Assembly: GCF_008710705.1 (NCBI RefSeq)
Contig: NZ_VYRZ01000002.1
Location: 496,001-560,000, forward strand
From: Microbacterium radiodurans
GTDB taxonomy: Bacteria; Actinomycetota; Actinomycetes; Actinomycetales; Microbacteriaceae
Direction: 5' to 3'
DNA length: 64,000 nucleotides
Shown here piece after piece: positions 19,709 to 28,471 of the stretch; within the stretch, counting starts at the first letter, position 1, and each line of letters starts with the position of its first letter. The translations under genes were made by a program, and so were the position numbers. A model generated the notes under the pieces. It worked only from the letters and a program-made list of their open reading frames with translations, was not told where the DNA came from and searched no databases.

Positions 19709-21037
19709 ATGGGAGCCAGCGACGAATCCGAGCCGATCCGGCGGGTTCTGTGGCGCTTGGCGCCGATGATCTACGGTCCTACGACGCTCTTCGGGCTCGG
19801 CGAGGGCGCGGTCGTCCCGCTCATCCCGGTGATCGCCTCGCAGCTGGGTGCCGACGTCGCGACCTCCGCGCTCGTCGCCGCGGCCCTCGTCGTCGGCCAG
19901 CTGTGCGGCAACCTGCCGGCCGGGTGGGCGGTCGCGCGCATCGGCGAGCGGGCGACGATGATCATCGCCGGTGTGCTCGCGCTCGGCGGCGTGACAGCCA
20001 TGGCCTTCGCGCCAGTTCTGGGGGTGTTCGCGGCATCCGTCTTCGTCATCGGCATCTGCGCGGCGGCCTTCGGCGTCGCGCGGCACGCCTTCATGACGAC
20101 GCGCGTGCCGCTGACGTTCCGTGCACGTGCACTGTCGCTGCTGGGCGGGAGCTTCCGTCTCGGCATGTTCGTCGGCCCGTTCATCGCCGCACTGCTGCTG
20201 TGGGTCTTCGGCGACGAGCACGCCACGATCTGGTTCTTCGGGGTGTGCCTCGTCGCCATGATCGCGCTCGTCGCGTTCGGGCCCGAGCCCGAGAAGCGGC
20301 TCGCCGCTCCCCCGGCCATCGCCCGCAATGAGAAGGGGGATGCCGTCGCGCCGGCGCCCGTCCCGGCGCGACGCCTGCCGGGCACCGGCGTCGTCCGCAC
20401 GGCCTGGCGAAACCGCGACGTGCTCGCGCGGCTCGGCGTCGCCGCGGCGTCGCTGTCGGCGCTGCGCTCGACCCGGCAGGTGCTCCTCCCGCTGTGGGGC
20501 GTCGCGATCGGACTCGACGGCTCGACGATCGCTCTCGTCGTGGGGGTCTCGGGCGCCATCGACTTCGCGCTCTTCTACGCGAGCGGCCAGGTGATGGACC
20601 GGTTCGGCCGACTGTGGGCGGCGCTGCCCGCGATGATCCTGATGAGCTCGGGCCTCATCGCACTCGCCCTGACCGCCGCGAGCGCACAGCCCGAGCTGTT
20701 CTTCGCGCTGTTCGCCGCCGTCCTCGGCGTCGGCAACGGCCTCTCCAGCGGCATCCTGCTGACCCTCGGGGCCGATGTCGCCCCGGCGGCGAACCCGGCC
20801 CCGTTCCTCGGGTCGTGGCGGACCCTCACCGACGCGGGCGGTGCGGTGGCGCCGCTGGTGATCTCGGGCATCACGGCGGTGGCGTCGCTGCCGATCGCCG
20901 CGGCCGTCATGGGCGTCCTCGGACTCGTCGGCGCGGGCGGGTTCGTGCGCTGGGTTCCGCGGTTCGTGCCACGAGCCGGCGGGTCGCGGCCGCCGGCTCG
21001 CGGGCCGCACCCGGACGCCCCTGATGATGCGGCGTAG
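19709..21037 (+). CDS. major facilitator superfamily transporter
   Basis: 442 residues with about 12 hydrophobic segments in two groups of six, separated by a polar loop (about 190-230, [19 protein letters not shown]). The MFS motif A-like [11 protein letters not shown] occurs after segment 2, with GQVMDRFGR in the second half. The substrate is unknown; the drug-efflux-like layout is only a family-level statement. ATG 19709 is preferred over an upstream in-frame ATG that would overlap prfB. Its 3' end overlaps the next gene by 14 bases. Confidence 0.88.
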   Translation: MGASDESEPIRRVLWRLAPMIYGPTTLFGLGEGAVVPLIPVIASQLGADVATSALVAAALVVGQLCGNLPAGWAVARIGERATMIIAGVLALGGVTAMAFAPVLGVFAASVFVIGICAAAFGVARHAFMTTRVPLTFRARALSLLGGSFRLGMFVGPFIAALLLWVFGDEHATIWFFGVCLVAMIALVAFGPEPEKRLAAPPAIARNEKGDAVAPAPVPARRLPGTGVVRTAWRNRDVLARLGVAAASLSALRSTRQVLLPLWGVAIGLDGSTIALVVGVSGAIDFALFYASGQVMDRFGRLWAALPAMILMSSGLIALALTAASAQPELFFALFAAVLGVGNGLSSGILLTLGADVAPAANPAPFLGSWRTLTDAGGAVAPLVISGITAVASLPIAAAVMGVLGLVGAGGFVRWVPRFVPRAGGSRPPARGPHPDAPDDAA

Positions 21038-21869
21038 CGGGGCGACCGTGAGGAGGACGCGCGCGGCCGTCGTCACGGCGGGCGTCGCGGTGCTGCTGAC
21101 GAGCTGTGCGCCGGTGATCTCGGACGGCGCTGCGCCGCGGGATGCGAGCGTCGCACCACCGCCCGCCGGAGCGGTGCCCGACTATCAGCTGGGCGGCGCC
21201 TACGAGCCGGACGACGGCGTCGGGATCGTCGGGCGCGATCGCGGTGCCGCACCCGCCGAGGGCCGGTACTCGATCTGCTACGTCAACGGCTTCCAGACGC
21301 AGCCGGGCGAACGGGACCTCTGGGATGCCGACCTGCTCGTCACCGTCGGCGGCGAACCGCTCATCGACCCCGACTGGCCGGACGAGGTGCTGCTCGACAC
21401 CTCGAGCGCGGACAAGCGCGATCGGATCGTCGACATCGTGGGCGAATGGATCCGCGGCTGCGCCGACGACGGCTTCGACGCCGTCGAGTTCGACAACCTG
21501 GACTCGTTCACGCGCTCGGAAGGCGTGCTCGACGTCGCGGGCAATCTGGCGCTCGCGACGGCCTACGTCGAGGTCGCGCACGGGGCCGGCCTCGCGGCCG
21601 GCCAGAAGAACGCCGCCGAGTACGCACGCACACTCCGCGACGAGGCCGGGTTCGATTTCGCGGTGGTCGAAGAATGCGCCGCCTTTGCGGAGTGCGACGC
21701 GTACACGGACGTGTACGGCGACGCGGTCGTCGACATCGAGTACACCGACAACCTCCCCCGCGACTGGGCGGAGGTGTGCGCGGACCCCGCCACTCCCCGG
21801 TCGGTGGTGCTGCGCGATCGCGACCTCACGACACCGGGCGACCCGGATCACGTCTTCGAGACGTGCTGA
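21024..21869 (+). CDS. GH114-like (endo-alpha-1,4-polygalactosaminidase family) lipoprotein
   Basis: 281 residues. A signal peptide with lipobox LLTSC (Cys28) predicts outer-face anchoring. The folded part has the TIM-barrel pattern of the GH114/TM1410 family: YSICYVNGFQTQPGERD, DGFDAVEFDNLDSF (likely catalytic acid Asp/Glu), GLAAGQKNAAEY and FAVVEECAAFAECDAY. Members act on galactosamine-containing polysaccharides, so it could trim an exopolymer or wall glycan. It starts inside the MFS gene and is probably cotranscribed with it. Confidence 0.8.
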   Translation: MMRRSGATVRRTRAAVVTAGVAVLLTSCAPVISDGAAPRDASVAPPPAGAVPDYQLGGAYEPDDGVGIVGRDRGAAPAEGRYSICYVNGFQTQPGERDLWDADLLVTVGGEPLIDPDWPDEVLLDTSSADKRDRIVDIVGEWIRGCADDGFDAVEFDNLDSFTRSEGVLDVAGNLALATAYVEVAHGAGLAAGQKNAAEYARTLRDEAGFDFAVVEECAAFAECDAYTDVYGDAVVDIEYTDNLPRDWAEVCADPATPRSVVLRDRDLTTPGDPDHVFETC

Positions 21870-21908
21870 CCTGCGTCGCCGCGCGCGGCCATCGCGCGGG
21901 CCGTCACG

Positions 21909-22334
21909 TCACCGGAGCGCGACGCGGGTCGTCGCGGTCGCTGAGAGCCGCACGCCGTCCGGCACGAACATCGACACGATCGGCGGCTGCCACACGGTCG
22001 CCACGGTGACCCGTGCCGACACGCCGTCTGCCGTGGTCGCGGCGACGAGCGAGGCGTCGGGCGACGCGGCGACGACCTCCGCCGCGAGGCGTGCGACCTC
22101 GGCCGCATCCAGGCGAGCGTCCGCGCCCGCCGGGCCGACGACGACGTCGAAACCATCCGCGGCGGCGAGCGCGGCGGCATCCGCGACCGTTTCGGCGCGC
22201 TGCTGAGCGAGGTGGAGGGTCAGCGCGTTCGCGGTTACGAAGACGACGGCGAGCGCGAGGAGCGCGTACCCGATGGCCAGGAGGAGGATCCGCCCGTCCT
22301 CGTCGTCGCGCAGCCGATGCGGTGCGCGAATCAC
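21909..22334 (-). CDS. TadG/TadE-like pilus assembly protein (Rv3654c-like)
   Basis: 141 residues from GTG 22334, overlapping the previous stop as GTGA. A short basic N-terminus (RAPHRLRDDEDG) leads into one membrane helix (ILLLAIGYALLALAVVFVTANAL), then a helix with the pattern AQQRAETVADAAALAAADGF typical of TadG-like minor pseudopilins. A beta-rich C-terminus follows. It is the last gene of the tad operon. Confidence 0.82.
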   Translation of the reverse strand: MIRAPHRLRDDEDGRILLLAIGYALLALAVVFVTANALTLHLAQQRAETVADAAALAAADGFDVVVGPAGADARLDAAEVARLAAEVVAASPDASLVAATTADGVSARVTVATVWQPPIVSMFVPDGVRLSATATTRVALR

Positions 22335-22792
22335 GATGCTCCCCACAGGCGGGAGACGCGCTGGACGGCGCGAGCCTCGACGGGGACCTCGGCGATCGAA
22401 TCCAGACCGAGAACGGGCGGCACGAGCGGGAGGGACGCAGCGGAGCGGACCGTCACCGTCACGAGCGTTCCGGGCTGCGGACAGTCCCCGGGTGCGGCGC
22501 AGGACACCTCGATGTCGAGGTCCGCGGCACCCAGTCCGTACTGCTCGGCGATCGTCGCCCGGGTCGCGTCGACGAGGGCGGCGCCCGCACGGTCGGCGGG
22601 TGCCGTGGCGACGACGCGGGCGAGCTGTCGCGCCAGCGCCTGGACGCCCAGTGCCTGGGACTGCACGGCGCCCAGAGCGACGACGAGGTAGACCAGCGGG
22701 ACGAGCAGGACGCATCCGGCGACGATGAACTCGAGGGCCGCGGATCCGCTGTCGTCACCGCGCAGGTCACTCGAAGGTCTCGAGCGGCGCAT
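22331..22792 (-). CDS. TadE-like minor pilin
   Basis: 153 residues. The segment GSAALEFIVAGCVLLVPLVYLVVALGAVQ is the TadE signature, with the acidic Glu in the fifth-position style of pseudopilins followed by a hydrophobic helix. A periplasm-equivalent domain follows, with a cysteine pair (VSCAAPGDCPQ). It starts 26 bases inside the preceding tadE-like gene. Confidence 0.85.
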   Translation of the reverse strand: MRRSRPSSDLRGDDSGSAALEFIVAGCVLLVPLVYLVVALGAVQSQALGVQALARQLARVVATAPADRAGAALVDATRATIAEQYGLGAADLDIEVSCAAPGDCPQPGTLVTVTVRSAASLPLVPPVLGLDSIAEVPVEARAVQRVSRLWGAS

Positions 22793-23174
22793 GAGCGCGC
22801 ACCTCCCATCCCCCCGGTATCCCCACGAGCCCCGCGACGGGCAGGGTCACCGTCAGCCTGACTTCGACGGTGGGGCGCCCGCCCGCGACCACCACGCGGG
22901 TGTCCGACCGCTGGACGAATCCCGCGCCCACCGTGCGCGTCAGGATGTCGCGGGCTCGGGCAGCGCCGTCGGCATCCGGGACGTCGGCGAGTGCCGCATG
23001 GAAGGCGCCGTCGACAGCCGCGTCCAGAGCGACGCCGCGGACGTAGACAGCCACCCCCAGCTGCAGCACGCCCAGAGTGAGCACGGTGAGCAGCGCCGAG
23101 ACGAGCACGAACTCGACGGGCGCCGAACCGCGCTCGTCCGCGGCGAGCGCGGCCGCCTCAGAATCCCGACACAC
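22767..23174 (-). CDS. TadE-like minor pilin
   Basis: 135 residues starting at GTG 23174. RGSAPVEFVLVSALLTVLTLGVLQLGVAVYVRG is a TadE-type pseudopilin helix. The rest is a small extracytoplasmic domain. It overlaps the end of the DUF4244 gene by 17 bases and the next tadE-like gene by 26, showing tight operon packing. Confidence 0.85.
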   Translation of the reverse strand: MCRDSEAAALAADERGSAPVEFVLVSALLTVLTLGVLQLGVAVYVRGVALDAAVDGAFHAALADVPDADGAARARDILTRTVGAGFVQRSDTRVVVAGGRPTVEVRLTVTLPVAGLVGIPGGWEVRAHAPLETFE

Positions 23175-23346
23175 GACCGATCGCCTGTTCGAACAGGCCC
23201 GACAGCGCGGGCCCGGCGAGCGCCCAGATGACGACCACGAGCCCGGCGGTCATCAGAGTCACCAGCACCCAACCCGGCACGTCCCCGGTCTCGTCCTCGC
23301 GCAGTGCCTGGGCAGCATCCCGCAACGTGCGGATCATCGTTCTCAT
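23158..23346 (-). CDS. DUF4244 protein, probable pilin subunit
   Basis: 62 residues from ATG 23346 (MRTMIRTLRDAAQ), preceded by a strong AAGGAGGAAG ribosome binding site, better than an upstream alternative. The conserved DUF4244 core DETGDVPGWVLVTLMTAGLVVVIWALAGPALSG combines a charged leader with one hydrophobic helix, the size and layout of a Flp-type major pilin. The strong Shine-Dalgarno is consistent with a highly made structural subunit. Confidence 0.85.
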   Translation of the reverse strand: MRTMIRTLRDAAQALREDETGDVPGWVLVTLMTAGLVVVIWALAGPALSGLFEQAIGRVSGF

Positions 23347-23385
23347 CGCTTCCTCCTTCTTCCCTCGCCCCGAAGGGCACATCTC

Positions 23386-24306
23386 TCACACCCCGAGCCG
23401 CAGCATGACGATGCCGGGGAAGATCGCGAAGATCACCGACAGCGGCAGCACTAGGAAGACGAGCGGCAGAAGCATGAGGATCTCCTTCCGTCCCGCCTGC
23501 TCGATGAGGACCCGCTTCGCATCGTCACGAGCGTCGACGGCCTGCGCCTGCAGCACCTGCGCGAGTGGTGCACCCCGTTCGATGGCCGCCACCAGGTGGT
23601 CGACGGCCCGTGACACGGGTGCCACATCCACCGAGCGCGCCATGTCGGTGAGCGCGTCGGCCAGGGGCGATCCGGTGCCCGTGGCCAGCAGAACCGCGCG
23701 CAGGTGCCGATTGAGCTCGCCCGCACCCACCGCGCTCACCCGCCGCAGCGACTCGGGAAGACCCTCCCCCGCCGACAGACAGAGGGCGAGGAACTCCAGC
23801 ACCGTGGGAACCTCCTCGCGGATGAGCCGGCTGCGCCGGGTCTCCGCGATGCGCAGCAGCCACGGCAGAACCGCGCCACCGGCGGCCGCGCACAGGAGAG
23901 GCAGCACCGCGCTGCCCCACCAGAATCGACCGACCACCGCGAGGACGACGACGAGCGCTCCCCCCGCAACGAGTCCGGCGACGCCACCCGCGAGCTGCCG
24001 AGCACGGAACCGCGGCGCCGACAGGTCCCACCCGGCGCGCCGCAGCCGAACCTCCAGGGCTCCCCATGCGGAGCCGGCGCTCATCGCGCGACCCCACCAG
24101 CCGTGTCGGGACGCGATGCCGCGTGCCACCGGCGGGGTGAGCGGGGTGAGCCCGAGAGGATCGGCGACGTCTCGCAGATAGGGAGCGATACGCCTCACGA
24201 GGCTCGGAGCCGACCAGCGCGGCAGACGGGTGCCCACGAGCAGGATGCCGGCAGCGAGGGTCGTGCCGAGGAGCACCGCCGTCGCGAGTTCGCCCGTATC
24301 GCTCAC
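23386..24306 (-). CDS. tadC: type II secretion F family protein TadC
   Basis: 306 residues from GTG 24306, overlapping tadB by 4 bases. The T2SS-F domain is evident: EEVPTVLEFLALCLSAGEGLPESLRRVS and the paired GSPLADALTDMARSV and GAPLAQVLQAQAVDARDDAKR repeats. A C-terminal pair of membrane helices follows (ILMLLPLVFLVLPLSVIFAIFPGI). It forms the inner-membrane platform of the pilus machine with TadB. Confidence 0.9.
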   Translation of the reverse strand: MSDTGELATAVLLGTTLAAGILLVGTRLPRWSAPSLVRRIAPYLRDVADPLGLTPLTPPVARGIASRHGWWGRAMSAGSAWGALEVRLRRAGWDLSAPRFRARQLAGGVAGLVAGGALVVVLAVVGRFWWGSAVLPLLCAAAGGAVLPWLLRIAETRRSRLIREEVPTVLEFLALCLSAGEGLPESLRRVSAVGAGELNRHLRAVLLATGTGSPLADALTDMARSVDVAPVSRAVDHLVAAIERGAPLAQVLQAQAVDARDDAKRVLIEQAGRKEILMLLPLVFLVLPLSVIFAIFPGIVMLRLGV

Positions 24307-25160
24307 GTCGTCCACCGCCGAGGCTCGCTGATCCGCGCTATCCGGAGCATGAGCCGGTAGGCGACGACCGAGATCACCGCGCCGCCCACCACGAGGACGA
24401 TCCCTTCGCCGCTCCCGTACGCGCGTGCTCCCTCCGGCCGGGAGGCCAGCAGGGCGAGGATCACCCAGGGCGCGACGAGCCCGAGCACGGCGGCGCCGCG
24501 GATCCACGACTGGCGTGCCTCCACCTCCGCGCGAAGCGCGACTTCCGCTCGCACCGACGACGACAGCGTTTGGAGCACGGGAACGAGCTCCGTGCCGCCG
24601 ACCTGCCTCGCCATGCGCAGTGATTCGATGATGCGATCGGCCACCGGGTCCGCCAGCATCGCCTTCAGTCGGAGCGCGCTCGAGTCGAAGTGCCCCGAGA
24701 CGGCGATGTCGCGCGCGAAGCCGGCGAACGCGGACCGGAGGGCGGGCGGGCCCGCTTGCGCGAGCGACGCGATGGCCTCGGCCAGGGGCATGCCGGCTCG
24801 CACCGCCGAGATGAGGAGGTCGCACACGTCCGGCCAGAGCGCGCGGCGAGCGCGACGGAGGCGACGCGCTCGGTCGCGGAGCCACGCGACCGGCGCCACG
24901 CCTCCGGCGAAAGCGGAGACGAGAGCCACGACCGGCAACGCGGTCAGCGTCCAGGCGACGGCTGCGGCGACGGCGGCCGCGCCCACGCAGAGCACGGCCA
25001 ATCGGCCGACCGGGGCGTGCGCATAGCCCGCGAGCTGCCATGTCCGCTCGGTCCATCCCGGGGCGCGTTCGCGCGGTGCCCGCTGCGCCGGCGGCCACAG
25101 CCACGGCGAGAGTGTCAGCAGCACGCCCGCGGCGAGCAGGCCGCCCCACCCGAGGATCAC
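24303..25160 (-). CDS. tadB: type II secretion F family protein TadB
   Basis: 285 residues. An N-terminal membrane pair is followed by a cytoplasmic T2SS-F domain (WPDVCDLLISAVRAGMPLAEAIASLAQ; SLRMARQVGGTELVPVLQTLSSSVRAE) and C-terminal helices. Overlaps of ATGA with tadA and GTGA with tadC indicate a single transcript. Confidence 0.9.
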   Translation of the reverse strand: MILGWGGLLAAGVLLTLSPWLWPPAQRAPRERAPGWTERTWQLAGYAHAPVGRLAVLCVGAAAVAAAVAWTLTALPVVALVSAFAGGVAPVAWLRDRARRLRRARRALWPDVCDLLISAVRAGMPLAEAIASLAQAGPPALRSAFAGFARDIAVSGHFDSSALRLKAMLADPVADRIIESLRMARQVGGTELVPVLQTLSSSVRAEVALRAEVEARQSWIRGAAVLGLVAPWVILALLASRPEGARAYGSGEGIVLVVGGAVISVVAYRLMLRIARISEPRRWTT

Positions 25161-26317
25161 CGACGTCCCCGATAGACGGTGCGGACCGTGACCTCGTCAT
25201 CGTCCACCGTGCCGACGGGCGACACGATCTCGGCGACGCGGCGGCGACCGTCGACGCCGAGCTCGCAGTGCACGACGAGGTCGACCGAGGAGGCCAGCGC
25301 CCGCTGGACGAAGCCGGCGTCGATGTTGCGCCCGGCCAGGAGCGGCAGCGCGGCGAGCTTGCGAAGCGCGTCCGAGCCCGAGTTGGCATGCACCGTCGCC
25401 GCGCCCGGCACACCCGTGTTGAGGGCGAGGACGAGATCGAGCGCCTCCGCGTCGCGCACCTCGCCGACGACGAGGCGGTCGGGCCGCATCCGCAGCGCCT
25501 CCTTGACCAGTCGGCGGAGCGTGACCTCCCCTGCCCCCTCGAGTCCGGCCTGCCGCCCCTGCAGTGCGACGATGTCGGGCACGTCGACGGCGAGTTCGAA
25601 CGTCTCCTCGACCGTGATGATGCGATGCGACGCCGGACTCGCCGCGACGAGGGCGCGCAGCATCGTCGTCTTGCCGGCATGGGTGGCTCCCGAGACGATG
25701 ATCGTCCGGCCCGCAGCGACCGCCTGTCGGAGCATCGAGGCCGTCTCGCCCTCGAGCGATCCGTGCACGACGAGGTCGTCGAGCGTCCGATGCGCACGCA
25801 GGAACTTCCGGATGTTGACGGCCCAGTGGCGCGTGATGTCGGGGATGGCGACGTGAAGCCGGCTGCCGTCGGGCAGCGACGCGTCGACGAAGGGCTGACT
25901 CAGGTCCACCCGGCGCCCGGTGGCGTGCAGCATCCGCTCGACCAGATCGCGCACCTGCGCCTCGGTGAGGACCAGGGCGACGCGCTCGCTGCGCCCGCCC
26001 CGAGCCACGAAGACGCGGTCGGGTGCGTTGATCCAGACCTCCTCGACCCCGGGGTCATCGAGCAGCGCCTGCAGCGGCCCATACCCCGACACCGATGCCA
26101 GCACCTCGCGGACCGCGGCAGCCTCGTCGTCGACGGGAGCATGCCCGCGCGCGAGGGCGAAGTCGTTGTAGCGCCGCACCTCCGAGGCCGCGACCCGCGA
26201 CGCGATGTCCGGCGCGCTCGCCGGATCGATCCCCTCGCCGCGGAGGCGATCACGCACGCGATCGACGAGGGTCTGCGACGCCGCGCGCGCCGGGGTGTCT
26301 CGGATGGGGGAACTCAC
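25157..26317 (-). CDS. tadA: pilus assembly ATPase TadA (CpaF family)
   Basis: Secretion ATPase that powers pilin assembly. 386 residues from GTG 26317 (VSSPIRDTPARAA), chosen because AGGA lies 8 bases upstream; an ATG 9 bases earlier is possible. Visible are the N-terminal VRDRLRGEGID region, Walker A SGATHAGKTTMLRAL (near 185), the Asp box, and VVGEVRDAEALDLVLALNTG (Walker B and His-box area). The Ssd/TadZ-like gene that normally precedes tadA in actinobacteria is missing; a LysR gene lies there instead. Confidence 0.9.
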   Translation of the reverse strand: MSSPIRDTPARAASQTLVDRVRDRLRGEGIDPASAPDIASRVAASEVRRYNDFALARGHAPVDDEAAAVREVLASVSGYGPLQALLDDPGVEEVWINAPDRVFVARGGRSERVALVLTEAQVRDLVERMLHATGRRVDLSQPFVDASLPDGSRLHVAIPDITRHWAVNIRKFLRAHRTLDDLVVHGSLEGETASMLRQAVAAGRTIIVSGATHAGKTTMLRALVAASPASHRIITVEETFELAVDVPDIVALQGRQAGLEGAGEVTLRRLVKEALRMRPDRLVVGEVRDAEALDLVLALNTGVPGAATVHANSGSDALRKLAALPLLAGRNIDAGFVQRALASSVDLVVHCELGVDGRRRVAEIVSPVGTVDDDEVTVRTVYRGRR

Positions 26318-26396
26318 GCGCAGCATCCTGTCGCGCACCGTTCGGTCGCTGCACCGACTCTCCACAGTCCACCGGTCAGAGCGCCCGGGGCGACCC

Positions 26397-27338
26397 TCAG
26401 CCGAGGAGCTCGATGCCGAACTCCGTCACGACGGCGCGCACGTCCGCCAGGTAGCGCTGGGCCTGCTCGGTGAGCGGGACGGCGGTCCGCCCGATCCAGC
26501 CGATCTCAATCCGCTCGTCGACCTCGAGCGGCACCGCGACGATCTCGGGGTCGAGGTCGTCGCTGATGATGCCCGTCGAGATCGTGTATCCGTCGAGGCC
26601 GATCATGAGGTTGAAGATCGTCGCCCGGTCCGACACCCGGATCTCCTGCTTGCTCGAGAGGGTCGAGAGGATCTCCTCGGCGAAGTAGAACGAATTGTTC
26701 GCCCCCTGGTCGAAGGTCAGCCTCGGCAGGTCGACGAGGTCGTCGAGGGTCGCCCGGGCGCGCGCCGCCAGCGGGTTCCGCCGCGAGACGAAGATGTGCG
26801 GCTCCGCCACGAAGAGCGGGTGGAACGCCAGTCCGGAATCGCGGAGGAGCTTGTCGATGACGTTGCCGTTGAAATCGTTCCGGAACAGGATGCCGAGTTC
26901 GCTCCGGAGCGTGCGAACGTCCTCGATGATGTCCCACGTGCGCGTCTCGCGGAGAGAGAACTCGTACTCGGGCGCGCCCGTGCTCTTCACCATTCGAACG
27001 AACGCATCGACGGCGAACGAATAGTGCTGCGTCGAGACCCCGAGAAGGCGGCGCGACGGTGGGCGCCCGAGATAGCGCTGCTCGAGGAGTTCCGCCTGCT
27101 CCACCACCTGCCTGGCGTAGCCGAGGAACTCGACCCCGTCTTCGGTCAGGGTCGCACCGCGGGCCGAGCGGGCGAGGAGAACGCGTCCGACGCGGGCCTC
27201 CAGATCCTTCATCGCGGCCGACATGGTGGGCTGCGCGACGTAGAGGATATCGGCCGCCGCCGAGATCGACCCCTCGGCGGCGACCTCGATGAAGTACTGC
27301 AACTGCTGCAGCGTGATGCCGTTCGAGCGCTTAGCCAT
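26397..27338 (-). CDS. LysR family transcriptional regulator
   Basis: 313 residues. The winged helix-turn-helix at about 8-67 (LQQLQYFIEVAAEGSISAAADILYVAQPTMSAAMKDLEARVG) is followed by a periplasmic-binding-like effector domain. It is divergent from mesX, and a T-N11-A operator overlaps its own start codon. It is therefore a good candidate for the regulator of the methionine genes and of itself. The effector is unknown; homocysteine would be the analogy with MetR. The tad operon lies downstream on the same strand but is probably separately controlled. Confidence 0.9.
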   Translation of the reverse strand: MAKRSNGITLQQLQYFIEVAAEGSISAAADILYVAQPTMSAAMKDLEARVGRVLLARSARGATLTEDGVEFLGYARQVVEQAELLEQRYLGRPPSRRLLGVSTQHYSFAVDAFVRMVKSTGAPEYEFSLRETRTWDIIEDVRTLRSELGILFRNDFNGNVIDKLLRDSGLAFHPLFVAEPHIFVSRRNPLAARARATLDDLVDLPRLTFDQGANNSFYFAEEILSTLSSKQEIRVSDRATIFNLMIGLDGYTISTGIISDDLDPEIVAVPLEVDERIEIGWIGRTAVPLTEQAQRYLADVRAVVTEFGIELLG

Positions 27339-27363
27339 AGCTGAAGCCTATGCCGCGGCATAG
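27336..27363. promoter_or_regulatory. predicted LysR operator between lysR and mesX
   Basis: Three half-sites: CATAG (27336-27340), 7 bases, CTATG (27348-27352), 6 bases, CATAG (27359-27363). The first pair forms a T-N11-A LysR box overlapping the regulator's ATG. The second pair forms a perfect 16-bp palindrome. Confidence 0.6.
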
Positions 27364-27458
27364 CAGCGCTCAATTACCCGATGGGCAGTCGATCGCCGGA
27401 CGATGAGATCACCGACGTCCGCACGGCCCCATCGGGGCTCCGCTCCGATTGGCTGACC

Positions 27459-28454
27459 ATGGCGAACGAGTTCACGTTCCGCATCACGACGACCCGCTTC
27501 GACGAGGACTACGCCCCGTCGGCGGACTCCCGCGTCACGACCAACTTCGCGAACCTCGCCCGCGGCGAGCGCCGCCGGGAGAACCTGCGGAACGCGCTGA
27601 CGATGATCGACCGGCGGCTCAACGACCTGGCTTCGGCAGACAATGCCGACGGCGACCGCTACACGGCCGAGCTCGACATCGTCTCGGCGCACCTGCGGTT
27701 CGCCACGGAGGGCGACGACCAGGAGTTCCCGCTCCTCGAAGTCCTCGACGTCCACATCGTCGACCGCCTGACCGGCGAGCGCCATCAGGGCATCGTGGGC
27801 AACAACTTCTCGTCGTACGTCCGCGACTACGACTTCAGCGTGCTGCTGCCGTCGGTGAACGAGGCCGGCGGGGCATTCACCGTGCCGGAGGACTTCGGCG
27901 TCCTCCACGGCAAGCTCTTCCAGCACTTCCTCGAGTCGGAGGCTTACCGCGAGCGCTTCCCCCTGCCGCCGGTGGTCTGCATCAGCGTCTCGACGAGCAG
28001 GACGTACCGCCGCAACGGCACCCACCACCCCGTCCTCGGAGCCGAGTACGAGCAGGACTCCTTCTCACTCACCGACGAGTACTTCGCGAAGATGGGTCTG
28101 CAGGTGCGCTACTTCATGCCGCGCGGCAGCGCGGCTCCGCTCGCCTTTTACTTCCGCGGCGATCTGCTGAGCGACTACACCGATCTGCAGCTCATCGGCA
28201 CGATCAGCACGATGGAGACCTTCCAGAAGATCTACCGACCCGAGATCTACAACGCCGACTCCCCCGCGGGCAGCGTCTACCGCCCGACCCTCGAACGCGA
28301 CGACTTCTCGCCCACGGCGGTGACCTACGACCGTGTCGAGCGCAGCCAGCTCGCAATCACGCAGGGGCGCTACACCGACGAGCACTTCGTGACGCCCCAT
28401 CGCACGGTCCTGACCCAGTGGGCCGCCGGGTACGCGACCGCCCCCGCACGATGA
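27459..28454 (+). CDS. mesX: MesX, DUF1852 partner of methionine synthase
   Basis: 331 residues from ATG 27459 (MANEFTFRITTTRFDEDYAP); an in-frame ATG at 27381 would add an unconserved 26-residue stretch. The DUF1852 family (RVTTNFANLARGERRRENLRNALTMIDRRLN; GNNFSSYVRDYDFS; TYRRNGTHHPVLGAEYEQD) is known to work with the core methionine synthase MesD in an oxygen-requiring, folate-independent reaction. Its exact chemical role is not settled. It is immediately upstream of mesD. Confidence 0.85.
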   Translation: MANEFTFRITTTRFDEDYAPSADSRVTTNFANLARGERRRENLRNALTMIDRRLNDLASADNADGDRYTAELDIVSAHLRFATEGDDQEFPLLEVLDVHIVDRLTGERHQGIVGNNFSSYVRDYDFSVLLPSVNEAGGAFTVPEDFGVLHGKLFQHFLESEAYRERFPLPPVVCISVSTSRTYRRNGTHHPVLGAEYEQDSFSLTDEYFAKMGLQVRYFMPRGSAAPLAFYFRGDLLSDYTDLQLIGTISTMETFQKIYRPEIYNADSPAGSVYRPTLERDDFSPTAVTYDRVERSQLAITQGRYTDEHFVTPHRTVLTQWAAGYATAPAR

Positions 28455-28471
28455 CCAATGGAGCATCCCCG

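Noticed and set aside
27381..27458. N-terminal 26-residue extension of mesX from ATG 27381
   Set aside because: Not conserved in composition with the DUF1852 core, which begins FTFRITTTRFDE; no ribosome binding site at that ATG.
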